Assembly: GCF_013744875.1 (NCBI RefSeq)
Contig: NZ_CP059399.1
Coordinates: 2,170,001-2,234,000, forward strand
Direction of reading: 5' to 3'
DNA from: Nocardia huaxiensis
GTDB lineage: Bacteria > Actinomycetota > Actinomycetes > Mycobacteriales > Mycobacteriaceae
Length of the DNA: 64,000 bases
This document shows, piece by piece, positions 29,463 to 37,520 of this stretch (its first letter is position 1; each line of letters begins with the position of its first letter). A model generated the notes under the pieces. That model worked only from the letters and a program-made list of their open reading frames with translations, searched no databases and had not been told where the DNA came from. The position numbers were made by a program, and so were the translations under genes.

Positions 29463-29927
29463 TCACTTGGCGCTGACGACGTTCCGGTCCCCGAGGGGTG
29501 CCTTCAGCTGGATCTCGAGGCTGCCGAAGACGGCTTCCTGGGTGCACATCTTGCCGACGGCGTCGGCGCGGGTGCCCACGCGGAGTTCGACGGTGACGGT
29601 CTTGTCGGTCTCGGTGGTGGTGGCGTCCACGCCGTAGCAGGCGGGGGAGCCGGTCTGGAAGTTGACGGCGATCTTGTCGGGGGCGACGCGGGTCCAGCTG
29701 TCGAAGGTGGTGGGGCGCGGGTTGACGATGGTGCGGTCGGCGGTGAAGGGGCGGCCGAGCTGGGTGTCGGGGGCCTCGGTGGGGGAGGGGGTCGTGGTGG
29801 TGACGGCCGAGGTTGTCGTGTTTGACTGATTTGCACCGTTTTCCGAGTCGCCGCACGCCGCGACGGTCAGTGTCAGCAGCGCTGCGCCGGCGGTGAACAT
29901 GAGTCGGCGTGTACGAATCCCGTCCAT
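29463..29927 (-). CDS. Putative lipoprotein of unknown function
   Basis: A 154-residue exported lipoprotein. The N-terminus has MDGIRTRR, a hydrophobic core and the lipobox LTVAACG, with lipidated Cys at about residue 25. A Ser/Thr/Pro linker follows (TTTTPSPTEAPDT), then a compact beta-rich domain with two further cysteines (PACYG and KMCTQ) that could form a disulfide. No family is recognised. It converges on purH and is otherwise alone. Confidence 0.8.
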   Translation of the reverse strand: MDGIRTRRLMFTAGAALLTLTVAACGDSENGANQSNTTTSAVTTTTPSPTEAPDTQLGRPFTADRTIVNPRPTTFDSWTRVAPDKIAVNFQTGSPACYGVDATTTETDKTVTVELRVGTRADAVGKMCTQEAVFGSLEIQLKAPLGDRNVVSAK

Positions 29928-30129
29928 GCTGCAACCCTAACGGTCCGACCGGTCGGCGCAGATATAACGCTGTGGCGAACTCTCAGCGACCACGAGCCAA
30001 ATAATCCGGGGACTCACCGGGGAATCCCTACGCGGAGCGGGGCGCGGTCGGTAATCTCGATGGAAGTTGGCGAATGCAGTTCCGTGCCATCGACTTATCT
30101 GATGTTCCCCCCTCCGGAAAGGACCCACC

Positions 30130-30687
30130 GTGGGCGACTCGTTGAAAGTTGGCGAAGAACTCGGTCTCGGTCAGTCGCTCACAGGCGGCGCTTACACCCT
30201 GACTCTGCAAGATGATGGCAACCTCGTGTTGTCGCAGCCCGATGGGAAGGTGTTGTGGTCCACCCTGACCCACGGCCAGGGCGTGCAGCGCGCCGTGCTG
30301 CAGGACGACGGTAACTTCGTCGTCTACAAGGCGGACGGCGCTGCCTGGTCCACCGAGACCAATGGCAAGAGCGCCGATCGTCTCGTCGTCCAGTCCGACG
30401 CGAATGTCGTGCTGTACGGCACCGACGGTTCCGCGCTGTGGTCCTCGGGCACCAACACCGACAACCCGCTCCCGGCTCCCGAGCCGGAGACGGTCGCGGC
30501 CGCGGTCGCGGAAGAGGCTCCCGCGGCTCCCGCGGCGCAGACCTACACGGTCGAGCCGGGTGACACCCTGTGGGCCATCGCCGAGCGCTTCTACGGTGAC
30601 GGCAACCGCTACCAGGAGATCGCGAACGCCAGCGGCATCGACAACCCGGACGCCATTCAGCCGGGCCAGGTGCTGACCATCCCGTAA
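30130..30687 (+). CDS. B-type lectin domain plus LysM domain protein
   Basis: A 185-residue two-domain protein. Residues 1-110 form a bulb-type mannose-binding lectin beta-prism with three repeats (LQDDGNLVLSQPDG, LQDDGNFVVYKADG, VQSDANVVLYGTDG), which keep the QxDxNxVxY core. A Pro/Ala/Glu linker leads to a C-terminal LysM domain (YTVEPGDTLWAIAERFYGDG, then IANASGIDNPDAIQPGQVL). Both domains bind glycans. No signal peptide or membrane segment is present, so export, if any, is non-classical. GTG at 30130 follows AAGGA. Similar mycobacterial proteins exist, but their role is not settled. Confidence 0.85.
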   Translation: MGDSLKVGEELGLGQSLTGGAYTLTLQDDGNLVLSQPDGKVLWSTLTHGQGVQRAVLQDDGNFVVYKADGAAWSTETNGKSADRLVVQSDANVVLYGTDGSALWSSGTNTDNPLPAPEPETVAAAVAEEAPAAPAAQTYTVEPGDTLWAIAERFYGDGNRYQEIANASGIDNPDAIQPGQVLTIP

Positions 30688-30713
30688 TCGGGAGTCTCGC
30701 GCAGCGAACAGAA

Positions 30714-30747
30714 CATGTCCCCGAGTGCTATTGCACTCGGGGACATG
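30714..30747. terminator. Terminator after lectin-LysM gene
   Basis: 15-bp perfect stem CATGTCCCCGAGTGC / GCACTCGGGGACATG with a TATT loop, 27 bases after the stop. Confidence 0.9.
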
Positions 30748-30899
30748 CTGTTTCAGCGATAGGAAGCCCTGCGGTGTGCCGGGGGCACGAGGTGTCCCGG
30801 TCGAGCACCGATGAGTTTGCGCGCGGCGCTCCGTCTCCACCGATGTACCGAGCGAGGAACCGCGGCCTCGCAGCCGAACACATCGTGCAGGAGACCGCC

Positions 30900-31817
30900 A
30901 TGCAGAACACGGGCCTGAAGAAGACAGTCCTCGCCGCCCTCACCGCTATCGCCGCCGCCACCCTGGTCGCGTGCGGCAGCCCGGCTTCCACCCCGGAACA
31001 GCCGGTCGCCGAGCCGGGCCACTACGAAACCATCAACGGCGTCGACATGTACTACGAGGTGCACGGCGACGCGAATGATCAACCGCCCCTGGTGCTTCTG
31101 CACGGCGCGCTGTCCGGCATCGGCACCGATTTCGGTGAGCTCATCCCGGTGCTGTCGAAGCAGCGGCAGGTCATCGCCGTCGAGCAGCAGGCGCACGGCC
31201 ACAGCTCCGATATCGACCGCCCGCTGCGCACCTGGTCCATGGCCGACGACACCGCGACCCTGCTCGAACGGATCGGCGTGCGGAACGCGGACGTGTTCGG
31301 CTACAGCATGGGTGCGGGCGTCGCCCTCGACATCGGCATCCGGCATCCGGAGCTGGTGCACAAGCTGGTGCTGCTCTCCGGCGGTCTCGGCCCCGCCGGC
31401 ATGCACCCCGGCGTGCTGGACGGCATCGGCGAATTGCAGCCGGAGATGCTGCACGGCAGCACTTTCCACGACTACTACCTCGCCAATGCCCCTCGCCCGC
31501 AGGACTTTCCGACACTGGTGAGCCGGGTCAAGGAGATGGACGGCAACACCCCCACCGTGCCCGCCGACGCCGTGCGCGCCCTGCCCATGCCGGTGCTGAA
31601 CATCATCGGCGACTCCGACATCGTCACCCCCGAGCACGCCGTCGAGGTGTTCCGCCTGCTGGGCGGCGGCATCATGGGCGACACCCCGGCCGGCCTCATC
31701 GACTCGCAGCTGGCCATCGTCCCGGGCGCCTCGCACGTATCGGTCATGCACCGCCCCGAACTGCTGGCCCCCATGGTCACCTCCTTCCTGGACCGCGCCG
31801 TCACCGGGAAATCCTGA
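30900..31817 (+). CDS. Alpha/beta hydrolase, lipoprotein-anchored
   Basis: A 305-residue alpha/beta hydrolase with a lipoprotein signal: KKTVLAALTAIAAATLVACG ends in a lipobox with Cys at residue 25. The fold shows the oxyanion LVLLHGALSG, nucleophile elbow FGYSMGAG (Ser), acid in GDSDIVTPEHAV and catalytic His in GASHVSVM. The substrate is unknown; the lid resembles haloperoxidase/esterase-type enzymes. AGGAG (30889-30893) six bases before ATG 30900 sets the start. It is probably tethered to the outer face of the plasma membrane. Confidence 0.87.
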   Translation: MQNTGLKKTVLAALTAIAAATLVACGSPASTPEQPVAEPGHYETINGVDMYYEVHGDANDQPPLVLLHGALSGIGTDFGELIPVLSKQRQVIAVEQQAHGHSSDIDRPLRTWSMADDTATLLERIGVRNADVFGYSMGAGVALDIGIRHPELVHKLVLLSGGLGPAGMHPGVLDGIGELQPEMLHGSTFHDYYLANAPRPQDFPTLVSRVKEMDGNTPTVPADAVRALPMPVLNIIGDSDIVTPEHAVEVFRLLGGGIMGDTPAGLIDSQLAIVPGASHVSVMHRPELLAPMVTSFLDRAVTGKS

Positions 31818-31836
31818 GACCACCCCCCGCACGCCG

Positions 31837-31870
31837 GAGTGCCCCTGATGCCGAAGCATCAGGGGCACTC
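31837..31870. terminator. Terminator after alpha/beta hydrolase gene
   Basis: 15-bp perfect stem GAGTGCCCCTGATGC / GCATCAGGGGCACTC closed by a CGAA tetraloop, 19 bases after the stop. Confidence 0.9.
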
Positions 31871-31946
31871 TGCATTTCAGTCCGGGAGTGCCCACGTCCA
31901 GTCGTACGCGCGGGCGATGCCACGGAATTGCATCGTCGGGATTCGG

Positions 31947-31984
31947 CGAAGGGCTCCTCACGCGTAAGCGTGAGGAGCCCTTCG
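31947..31984. terminator. Terminator downstream of rpsR
   Basis: 17-bp perfect stem CGAAGGGCTCCTCACGC / GCGTGAGGAGCCCTTCG with a GTAA tetraloop. It lies 38 bases beyond the rpsR stop on the minus strand; the plus-strand side continues with CTTTTG. Confidence 0.9.
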
Positions 31985-32022
31985 CTTTTGGCTTTTCCAG
32001 CAGGATCGGTGTCGCGAGCCGC

Positions 32023-32277
32023 CTACCGGCTCGTGAACGGCAGCAAGGCCATTTCGCGGGCGTTCTTCACGGCGACGGCGACCTGGCGCTGCTGCTGCGG
32101 GGTCAGGCCGGTTACGCGGCGGGAGCGGATCTTGCCGCGGTCGGAGATGAACGTGCGGAGCAGGTTCACGTCCTTGTAGTCGACGGTCTCGACGCCGGCG
32201 GCGATCAACGGGTTCTTCTTCGGGCGGCGGGCCTGCTCGGCACGGACCTTCTTCGACGGTGCTCGCTTCACTGCCAT
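32023..32277 (-). CDS. rpsR: 30S ribosomal protein bS18, zinc-independent paralogue
   Basis: An 84-residue bS18 with the core [19 protein letters not shown] and [19 protein letters not shown]. It has no cysteine at all, so it is the C-minus version that replaces zinc-binding S18 when zinc is scarce. It is the last gene of a four-gene minus-strand operon (bL28, bL33, uS14, bS18) equal in content to M. tuberculosis Rv2055c-Rv2058c, which is repressed by Zur. A terminator follows. Confidence 0.95.
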   Translation of the reverse strand: MAVKRAPSKKVRAEQARRPKKNPLIAAGVETVDYKDVNLLRTFISDRGKIRSRRVTGLTPQQQRQVAVAVKNAREMALLPFTSR

Positions 32278-32311
32278 GTCAGCGCTTCCTTACTCACGAG
32301 ATCGTGGATGC

Positions 32312-32617
32312 TTACCAGCTCGATTTGTGCACACCGGGCAGTTCTCCGCGATGGGCCATCTCGCGCACACGCACTCGCGAGAGTCCGAACTTCCGGAGGT
32401 GACCGCGCGGGCGTCCGTCCGCGGCGTCCCGATTGCGCAATCGTACCGGACTGGCATCGCGCGGCAGCTTCTGCAGGGCGGTCTGAGCAGCGGCCCGAAC
32501 CTCGTCGGAGGTGGTGGGCTTGCGGATGAGTTCCTTCAGTTCCGCGCGCTTCTCGGCCCAGCGGGCGACGATTTCCTTGCGCTGTTCGTTCTTCGCGATC
32601 TTCGACTTCTTGGCCAT
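32312..32617 (-). CDS. rpsN: 30S ribosomal protein uS14, zinc-independent paralogue
   Basis: A 101-residue uS14 of the long type without the zinc CxxC pairs; no cysteine is present. [20 protein letters not shown] and [20 protein letters not shown] are family-typical. Its ATG is one base from the rpmG stop, so the two are co-translated. It is part of the zinc-sparing operon. Confidence 0.95.
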   Translation of the reverse strand: MAKKSKIAKNEQRKEIVARWAEKRAELKELIRKPTTSDEVRAAAQTALQKLPRDASPVRLRNRDAADGRPRGHLRKFGLSRVRVREMAHRGELPGVHKSSW

Positions 32618-32618
32618 G

Positions 32619-32789
32619 TCAGCGGGATTCCTTGAAGTCGACGTGCTTGCGGATCACCGGGTCGTACTTGCGCAGGACCATGCGGTCGGGGTCGTTGCGC
32701 CGGTTCTTGCGGGTGACATAGGTGTAGCCGGTGCCGGCCGTGGAGACGAGCTTCACGATGGGCCGCAGTTCGGTCGATTTCGATGCCAT
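32619..32789 (-). CDS. rpmG: 50S ribosomal protein bL33, zinc-independent paralogue
   Basis: A 56-residue bL33: [19 protein letters not shown], then [20 protein letters not shown]. The four zinc-binding cysteines of the C-plus form are absent, and the segment runs [17 protein letters not shown] instead. Its start lies 12 bases after the bL28 stop, and its own stop is one base from the rpsN start. Confidence 0.93.
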   Translation of the reverse strand: MASKSTELRPIVKLVSTAGTGYTYVTRKNRRNDPDRMVLRKYDPVIRKHVDFKESR

Positions 32790-32801
32790 CGATTACTCCT
32801 T

Positions 32802-33038
32802 TCAGATCTTCTCGCCGCGGGCGCGCAGCCGGGCGACGACCGCCTCGATGCCGTCGCGGTCGATGGTCTTGATGCCCTTCGCGGAGACGGTCAGCGTGAT
32901 GCGCCGGCCTTCGCTGGGCAGGAAGTAGGTCTTGCGCTGGATGTTCGGGTCCCAGCGCCGGTTGGTCCGCTTGTGCGAGTGCGACACGGACTTGCCGAAG
33001 CCCGGCTTGCGGCCGGTGACCTGGCAGATAGCCGACAT
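32802..33038 (-). CDS. rpmB: 50S ribosomal protein bL28, zinc-independent paralogue
   Basis: A 78-residue bL28 and first gene of the zinc-sparing operon. [19 protein letters not shown] keeps only one cysteine (CQVTG), whereas the zinc-binding form has CxxC pairs. [19 protein letters not shown] is family-typical. ATG 33038 follows GGGAG. A Zur-like site sits 33 bases upstream. Longer open frame upstream of 33038 runs through the operators and is not coding. Confidence 0.94.
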   Translation of the reverse strand: MSAICQVTGRKPGFGKSVSHSHKRTNRRWDPNIQRKTYFLPSEGRRITLTVSAKGIKTIDRDGIEAVVARLRARGEKI

Positions 33039-33070
33039 AGGAGCACTCCCTTCCAGTCCTAGATGTTGAT

Positions 33071-33083
33071 GACAATCGTTTTC
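33071..33083. promoter_or_regulatory. Zur-like operator 1 (rpmB side)
   Basis: GACAATCGTTTTC, imperfect 6-1-6 dyad with the same half-sites as the second box. It lies 33 bases before rpmB. The AT-rich dyad and the gene content fit the Zur (FurB) operators of actinobacteria; binding is inferred. Confidence 0.7.
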
Positions 33084-33125
33084 GACAACGACCGTCGAAC
33101 AATGTACCCTCGGCAACCGGTAAAT

Positions 33126-33138
33126 GAAAATCGTTGTC
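33126..33138. promoter_or_regulatory. Zur-like operator 2 (COG0523 side)
   Basis: GAAAATCGTTGTC, the same dyad in the opposite arrangement of half-sites, ending 13 bases before the start of the COG0523 gene. A repressor bound here would block the ribosome binding site or promoter of that operon. It is centred 55 bases from the first box. Confidence 0.7.
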
Positions 33139-33151
33139 GAAAGGGGTCGTG

Positions 33152-34468
33152 GTGGTGTCCGAATCCACTCAGCGCCCAGAGCGCGACCGCCGCACACCCG
33201 TCGTGGTCATCGCGGGTCTTCCGGGCCGCGGCGCCGACGGAGTGCGGCGCGCGGCGAGCCTGCTGGGCGCGGAGCCGGGCACCGTCGTCGTCCGTCATGA
33301 TCTGACCGAACTGCGCGAAGGCGTGGTGCGCCGGATCGTGGAACTCGACGGGCGCGAGACCGTGAGCGTGCTGGAACTCGCGCACGGGTGCGTGTCCTGC
33401 ACCCTGCGCGCGGATCTGCTGCCCTATCTGTGCCTGCTGGCCGAGCGGGATTCGGTGCGGCGCATCGTGCTCGCACTCGATCCGGCCTTCGAGGCCGAAG
33501 CCGTGTGCCAGGCCATTCGCGAGGTCACCGTCGCCGGTGTGGTGGGGCGGGTGGACGGCCCGGCCGGGCGCAGCGTGCGCATCGAAGCCGTGCTCACCTG
33601 CCTCGACGGCCGCGATTGGCTCAGCGACGCGCTCGGTGACGAGACGCTGTCCGAACGCGGGCACGCCACCGTCGAGGACGACCGGACGATCGCGCAGCTG
33701 GCCGTCGGGCAGGTCGAATTCGCCGACGCGCTGGTCGCTTTCGATGCCGGGGCCGATCCGATGGACTGCATGCGCACGGCCGCGGTGCTGGCCCGGCTCG
33801 CACCGCAGGCGACCGTCAGCTGGGTGGCCGACCCGGAGGCGCTGCACGCCGACGACCTCTACGCCCTGCTCGCGCCGATCGATGAGAATGCCCGCCGCGG
33901 TGCGGGTTTCGACCCGCACGGCCCGCTGCTGCGCGGTCAGCCGCCGCTGGACGCCGAGGGCGGGGTGCAGCTGGTCGAGTTCGAAACCGATCGCCCCTTC
34001 CATCCCGACCGCCTGCACTCGGCCATCGACGTCCTCCTCGAAGGCGTGGTGAGCGTGCGCGGCCGGGTCTGGCTCGCCACCCAGCCCGACGAGGTGGTGT
34101 GGCTCGAATCCGCCGGTGGCGGAATGCGAATCGGCGGCGCGGGCAAGTGGCTGGCGGCCATGACGCCCGAGGAACTCGAGCAGGCCGATCCGGCCCGCAG
34201 CGTCATGGCGTCACTGCGCTGGCACGAGCAGTTCGGCGACCGGCACACCTCGCTGGTGATCCTGGTGAACGACGCCGACGCCGACGAGATCCGGCACGCC
34301 CTGCACTGGGCGCTCGTCGACGAGGACGAACTGCGGCAGGTGCGCTTCGCGCCCGAACGCGTCGCCCAGTGGGAGGACCCCTTCGGCGACCAGCACGAGG
34401 AGCCCTGCGAAGAAACCCGATCCACGCCGGTCACCGGCGACGGCCATTCCCGGCAGAACGAAAGGTGA
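33152..34468 (+). CDS. COG0523 (CobW) family protein with degenerate P-loop, Rv0106-like
   Basis: A 438-residue member of the G3E/COG0523 metallochaperone group. The expected Walker A GxxGxGKT is replaced by [13 protein letters not shown], without Lys-Thr/Ser, and the metal-binding CxCC is reduced to [11 protein letters not shown] hydrolysis and classical metal insertion are therefore doubtful. The C-terminal CobW domain is intact ([46 protein letters not shown] end). The same changes are recalled in M. tuberculosis Rv0106. The start is one of three consecutive GTGs (33149-33157) after AAAGGGG. It begins an operon with bL31B and bL32, behind a Zur-like site. It may sense or signal zinc limitation at the ribosome; this is inference. 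Confidence 0.85.
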   Translation: MVSESTQRPERDRRTPVVVIAGLPGRGADGVRRAASLLGAEPGTVVVRHDLTELREGVVRRIVELDGRETVSVLELAHGCVSCTLRADLLPYLCLLAERDSVRRIVLALDPAFEAEAVCQAIREVTVAGVVGRVDGPAGRSVRIEAVLTCLDGRDWLSDALGDETLSERGHATVEDDRTIAQLAVGQVEFADALVAFDAGADPMDCMRTAAVLARLAPQATVSWVADPEALHADDLYALLAPIDENARRGAGFDPHGPLLRGQPPLDAEGGVQLVEFETDRPFHPDRLHSAIDVLLEGVVSVRGRVWLATQPDEVVWLESAGGGMRIGGAGKWLAAMTPEELEQADPARSVMASLRWHEQFGDRHTSLVILVNDADADEIRHALHWALVDEDELRQVRFAPERVAQWEDPFGDQHEEPCEETRSTPVTGDGHSRQNER

Positions 34469-34472
34469 AGCC

Positions 34473-34748
34473 ATGAAACCAGGAATCCACCCCGACTACC
34501 ATCCGGTGGTCTTCCAGGATGTGAGCACCGGTCACAAATTCCTGACCCGGTCCACCGCGGTCTCGGAGCGCACCATCGAGTGGGAGGACGGCAATACCTA
34601 CCCGCTGCTGGTGGTCGACGTGACCTCCGATTCGCATCCGTTCTGGACGGGCGCGAACCGCCTGCTGGACACCGCCGGCCGGGTCGAGAAGTTCGAGCGC
34701 AAATACGGGAAGCGGACTCGCAATTCCGCTGCTGGAAAGGAGAACTGA
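34473..34748 (+). CDS. rpmE2: 50S ribosomal protein bL31 type B
   Basis: A 91-residue type B bL31 ([29 protein letters not shown]), cysteine-free. Type B L31 replaces the zinc-binding type A protein on the ribosome under zinc starvation, releasing zinc. It starts four bases after the COG0523 stop and its own stop is one base before rpmF, so the three genes are tightly coupled. Confidence 0.96.
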   Translation: MKPGIHPDYHPVVFQDVSTGHKFLTRSTAVSERTIEWEDGNTYPLLVVDVTSDSHPFWTGANRLLDTAGRVEKFERKYGKRTRNSAAGKEN

Positions 34749-34749
34749 C

Positions 34750-34923
34750 ATGGCAGTGCCGAAGCGGCGGATGTCGCGCGCCAATACCCATGCCCGCCGT
34801 TCCCAGTGGAAGGCGACGCCGCCGGATCTGATTCCGGTCAAGGTCGGCGGCGTCGTCCATCAGGTGCCGCGCCGCATCGCCAAGGCCGTGCAGCTGGGCC
34901 TGATCGACGTGAGCAAGATCTAG
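34750..34923 (+). CDS. rpmF: 50S ribosomal protein bL32, cysteine-free
   Basis: A 57-residue bL32: [20 protein letters not shown], ending GLIDVSKI. The zinc CxxC pairs of many bL32 proteins are missing. In M. tuberculosis rpmF also lies close to mprA and, from memory, lacks cysteines, so this may be the only L32 of the genome. ATG 34750 is one base after the bL31B stop. Confidence 0.95.
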   Translation: MAVPKRRMSRANTHARRSQWKATPPDLIPVKVGGVVHQVPRRIAKAVQLGLIDVSKI

Positions 34924-34936
34924 ATCGAAAAATGAG

Positions 34937-34971
34937 AAGAGCGGTGTGTCCCAATGGGACACACCGCTCTT
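34937..34971. terminator. Terminator between rpmF and the small convergent gene
   Basis: 16-bp stem AAGAGCGGTGTGTCCC / GGGACACACCGCTCTT with an AAT loop, 14 bases past the rpmF stop. It serves both converging genes. Confidence 0.9.
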
Positions 34972-34976
34972 TCGTC

Positions 34977-35201
34977 TCAGCCTTCCTTGGCGGCGAGTTC
35001 CACCAGGGTGGCGGCCAGCTGGAAGTACTTGTTCTTGCCCAGATCGGCGATGGTCTTCACGCCGAGCGCTTCGAGCAGCTGGGTGTCGTGCTTCTCCGTG
35101 AGCCCCGCGAGCGCCGACGGCGGCGCCGCGAGCAGCTCGGTGAGCGACTTGTTTTCGTATGCCTTGTCGAGAGCTTTGTCGAGTACCACGCTGACGGCCA
35201 C
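34977..35201 (-). CDS. Conserved small helical protein, unknown function
   Basis: A 74-residue protein: AVSVVLDKALDKAYENKSL, then LLEALGVKTIADLGKNKYFQ. The LLEALGVKTIADLG stretch resembles a helix-hairpin-helix half, and the whole should be alpha-helical and cytoplasmic. GTG 35201 is chosen because AAGGAGG lies five bases upstream. The open frame further upstream has no family features. Its role is unknown. Confidence 0.75.
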   Translation of the reverse strand: MAVSVVLDKALDKAYENKSLTELLAAPPSALAGLTEKHDTQLLEALGVKTIADLGKNKYFQLAATLVELAAKEG

Positions 35202-35335
35202 GGGAGCCTCCTTCGTTAGAGCACAACGGACATGGAGCTTGGTCGAACAAGACCGACCATAACAGTGGGAGCGCCGAAAAAGTCTTCTCAAAGTTGTGAA
35301 TTCGTGGCCTGGCGACGGTATTCTCGTGGCCGAGG

Positions 35336-35365
35336 GCGGGTTCTCCTGTTTACCGGAGAACCCGC
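35336..35365 (-). terminator. Hairpin downstream of DUF1906 gene
   Basis: 11-bp perfect stem GCGGGTTCTCC / GGAGAACCCGC with an 8-base loop, about 60 bases beyond the stop of the minus-strand DUF1906 gene and upstream of the small helical gene. Confidence 0.75.
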
Positions 35366-35425
35366 TCATCGCCACTTCAGAGGCGGTTTACCCGCCATTC
35401 ACGATCCCACACAAATTCCGGCAAA

Positions 35426-36463
35426 TCAGCCAATTGGACTGTCGGAGGCAGGTTTCCGGCCATTGGACGCCGAAACTTGTCCGCTTTGGGTGTTTTCACG
35501 CGAATGTCCGTTGGGTCCCTCGCCCCAGCCGGGCAGCGGCAGATCCGGAAGCAGCTGTTCCAGTTTCGCGAGCTGCTCGGCGAACACCGTCGCCGGCCCC
35601 TCGATGAGCGAGAACGGGAACGGCCAGTGATGGTGCCCGTTCAGCCGCGACACCTCCTCTTCCAGCTCGGCGGTCGTCGCCTCCAGTTCACTGACCTCCG
35701 TGCGTAATTCGTCGATCTTGGTCAGGGCCGCGGCGAGCGCGTCCACCACCGTGCGGTTGCGGCCTTCGGCGTCGGTGCCCAATTGCGGCCAGCCCGACAG
35801 TCCCGGACCGCGCAGCTGGATCTGGACATCGCGCAGCATCTCTTCCTGTTCCGGCGTCAAGTCCGGTTCCTCCTGTTCGAAATCCCACTGCCCGAAATCG
35901 ATCTTGTCGGTTTCGTTCACATCGCACTGCACGCCGTCGACATAGACCTGCTCGCCGGTCTGCAGGATCTGCGCGCGCGGATCGCGATTGCTGCCCGACC
36001 AGGCCACCGTCTGCCACGCCCACTGCGCGATCCCGGCGTTGAGCGCCCGGCTGATCGGCCAATATCCGCCGTAGATACCGACATTCGCGCGGCCCAGCAC
36101 GCTGGCGGCGCCGTCGAGGTAGGCATTGATGGGCTGCTGCTGTTGCGGCGTCGCGTCGAAATCGGCGGAGAAATAAATAGGGCGGTCGGTACGTCCGCCG
36201 CAGCGCAGCACCTGCGCCAGCGCGGCCCGCGCATCGGTGACCCCCGCCCCGTACCCGTCCAGCATGCGCGCCGCCGTGGTCTCCCAGTTGGACACGATCG
36301 AAACCCCGTGTGCGCGCAGGTCGTCGGCCTCGGCGGGAGTCAGCAGCTTGCCGGGTAGGGAGGGTCCGCCGGGGGAGAGATAGCGGACCACGAAGTCGTA
36401 CCCGGCCGCGCGGATGGCGCTCGCAGCGGGCCGACCTGCGGCGTAGTCAAGCCCGAAACGCAT
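35426..36463 (-). CDS. DUF1906 glycoside-hydrolase-like protein with coiled-coil tail
   Basis: A 345-residue protein. Residues 1-205 are a DUF1906 (Rv2525c-like) TIM-barrel resembling lysozyme-type hydrolases: MRFGLDYAAGRPAASAIRAA, VVRYLSPGG, YFSADFDATPQQ, VGIYGGYWP and YVDGVQCDVNETD. A glycan-cleaving activity is suggested but unproven for this family. After an acidic linker, a heptad-like segment (KIDELRTEVSELEATTAELE) predicts a coiled coil, and the C-terminal 60 residues are disordered. ATG 36463 is chosen because homology starts there; an ATG at 36505 adds a basic leader. No signal peptide is seen, unlike the Tat-exported Rv2525c. It could be phage-derived. Confidence 0.8.
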   Translation of the reverse strand: MRFGLDYAAGRPAASAIRAAGYDFVVRYLSPGGPSLPGKLLTPAEADDLRAHGVSIVSNWETTAARMLDGYGAGVTDARAALAQVLRCGGRTDRPIYFSADFDATPQQQQPINAYLDGAASVLGRANVGIYGGYWPISRALNAGIAQWAWQTVAWSGSNRDPRAQILQTGEQVYVDGVQCDVNETDKIDFGQWDFEQEEPDLTPEQEEMLRDVQIQLRGPGLSGWPQLGTDAEGRNRTVVDALAAALTKIDELRTEVSELEATTAELEEEVSRLNGHHHWPFPFSLIEGPATVFAEQLAKLEQLLPDLPLPGWGEGPNGHSRENTQSGQVSASNGRKPASDSPIG

Positions 36464-36687
36464 GGGTACCAGAGTAATTCGCGAGACACGCCGACCGCGC
36501 GGCATTGCGGAAGTCGATCACACCGGGTCTCGGGAAGCCCGGACCGCGAGCTTGGGGCGAAGCCCGGACACTGCCGGAGTCGAGTGGTTGACTGTGCATG
36601 GCCGTGTGATCGGCATCACTTCGTCCTCGGAGTCCCTGCGTTCGCGCGGCGTACCCGATTGCTCGATAGCGCAGAGACGGAGGAAAG

Positions 36688-37485
36688 ATGCCTGTACGCA
36701 ATGAAGCGTGGCCCCCCGGCACCCCGTGCTGGGTCGATTGTCAGGTCGACGATCCCGCGAAAGCCGGTGAGTTCTATACCGAACTGTTCGGTTGGGATAT
36801 GCACGGTGGAGGGGAGGAGTCCGGGGGATACCTGATGGCGCTGCGCGACGGGGAGGCCATTGCCGGCATCGGCCCGAAACCCGAAGGCGACATGCCGTCC
36901 GCCTGGACGACCTACTTCGCCGTCGCCGATGCGGACGCCACCGCCGAAAAGGTTGTCGCCGCAGGCGGCTCGCTGCTGGTGCCCGCCTTCGACGTGATGG
37001 AGTTCGGCCGCATGTTCGTCGCCGCCGACGCCTCCGGCGCACCCTTCGCGGTCTGGGAGGCGCGGGCGCACAATGGCGCCGCCGTGCACGGCGAGCACGG
37101 CGCCTACGCCTGGAACGATCTGCACACCGCCGACTACGACGCGGCGAAGACGTTCTACGCCGAGGTATTCGGCTTCACCTACACCGAATACGACGACCCC
37201 AGCGTGCGCTACGCCACCTTCACCCCGCCCGGCCGCGGCGACCCGGCGGGCGGCATCAACGACGACACCGTGAACGGCGCGGCCGCCGCGCAACCCTACT
37301 GGCTCACCTGGTTCCACGCCGACGGCATCGACGAGACCCTCACGCGCGCGGCCGAACTCGGCGCGGCGGTGCTCATGCCCGCCACCGACGGCCCATTCGG
37401 CAGGATGGCGATCCTCGCCGCCCCCCAGGGCGAGGTGTTCGCGCTACTCGACCCATCACATCGAAAGAGCGAAGACGACAACTGA
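36688..37485 (+). CDS. VOC family protein, two glyoxalase-like domains
   Basis: A 265-residue protein made of two vicinal-oxygen-chelate modules. The first starts CWVDCQVDDPAKAGEFYTEL and the second AWNDLHTADYDAAKTFYAEV. Each has the betaalphabetabetabeta unit ending in a PFAVWE- or VFALLDP-like strand. The enzymatic role is unknown; this two-module type is common in actinobacteria, sometimes described as hydroxylase-like. GTGATCGGCATCAC (36606-36619), a small inverted repeat, lies about 70 bases upstream. The stop lies within the left copy of a 27-base repeat. Confidence 0.85.
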   Translation: MPVRNEAWPPGTPCWVDCQVDDPAKAGEFYTELFGWDMHGGGEESGGYLMALRDGEAIAGIGPKPEGDMPSAWTTYFAVADADATAEKVVAAGGSLLVPAFDVMEFGRMFVAADASGAPFAVWEARAHNGAAVHGEHGAYAWNDLHTADYDAAKTFYAEVFGFTYTEYDDPSVRYATFTPPGRGDPAGGINDDTVNGAAAAQPYWLTWFHADGIDETLTRAAELGAAVLMPATDGPFGRMAILAAPQGEVFALLDPSHRKSEDDN

Positions 37486-37507
37486 TTTGGTGCGGTCCGG
37501 GTAACTC
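37481..37507 (+). repeat. 27-base intergenic repeat, copy 1
   Basis: Begins ACTGATTT and ends GGTCCGGGTAACTC; it matches the copy at 54556-54582 in 25 of 27 positions, on the same strand. It spans the stop codon of the VOC gene. Function is unknown. Confidence 0.7.
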
Positions 37508-37520
37508 CAGGCGGGGGAGC

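Noticed and set aside
37481..37507. SigF-type promoter in the 27-base repeat (GGGTAA as -10)
   Set aside because: No GGTTT-like -35 at 15-17 bases upstream in either copy, and the copies do not sit consistently before genes.
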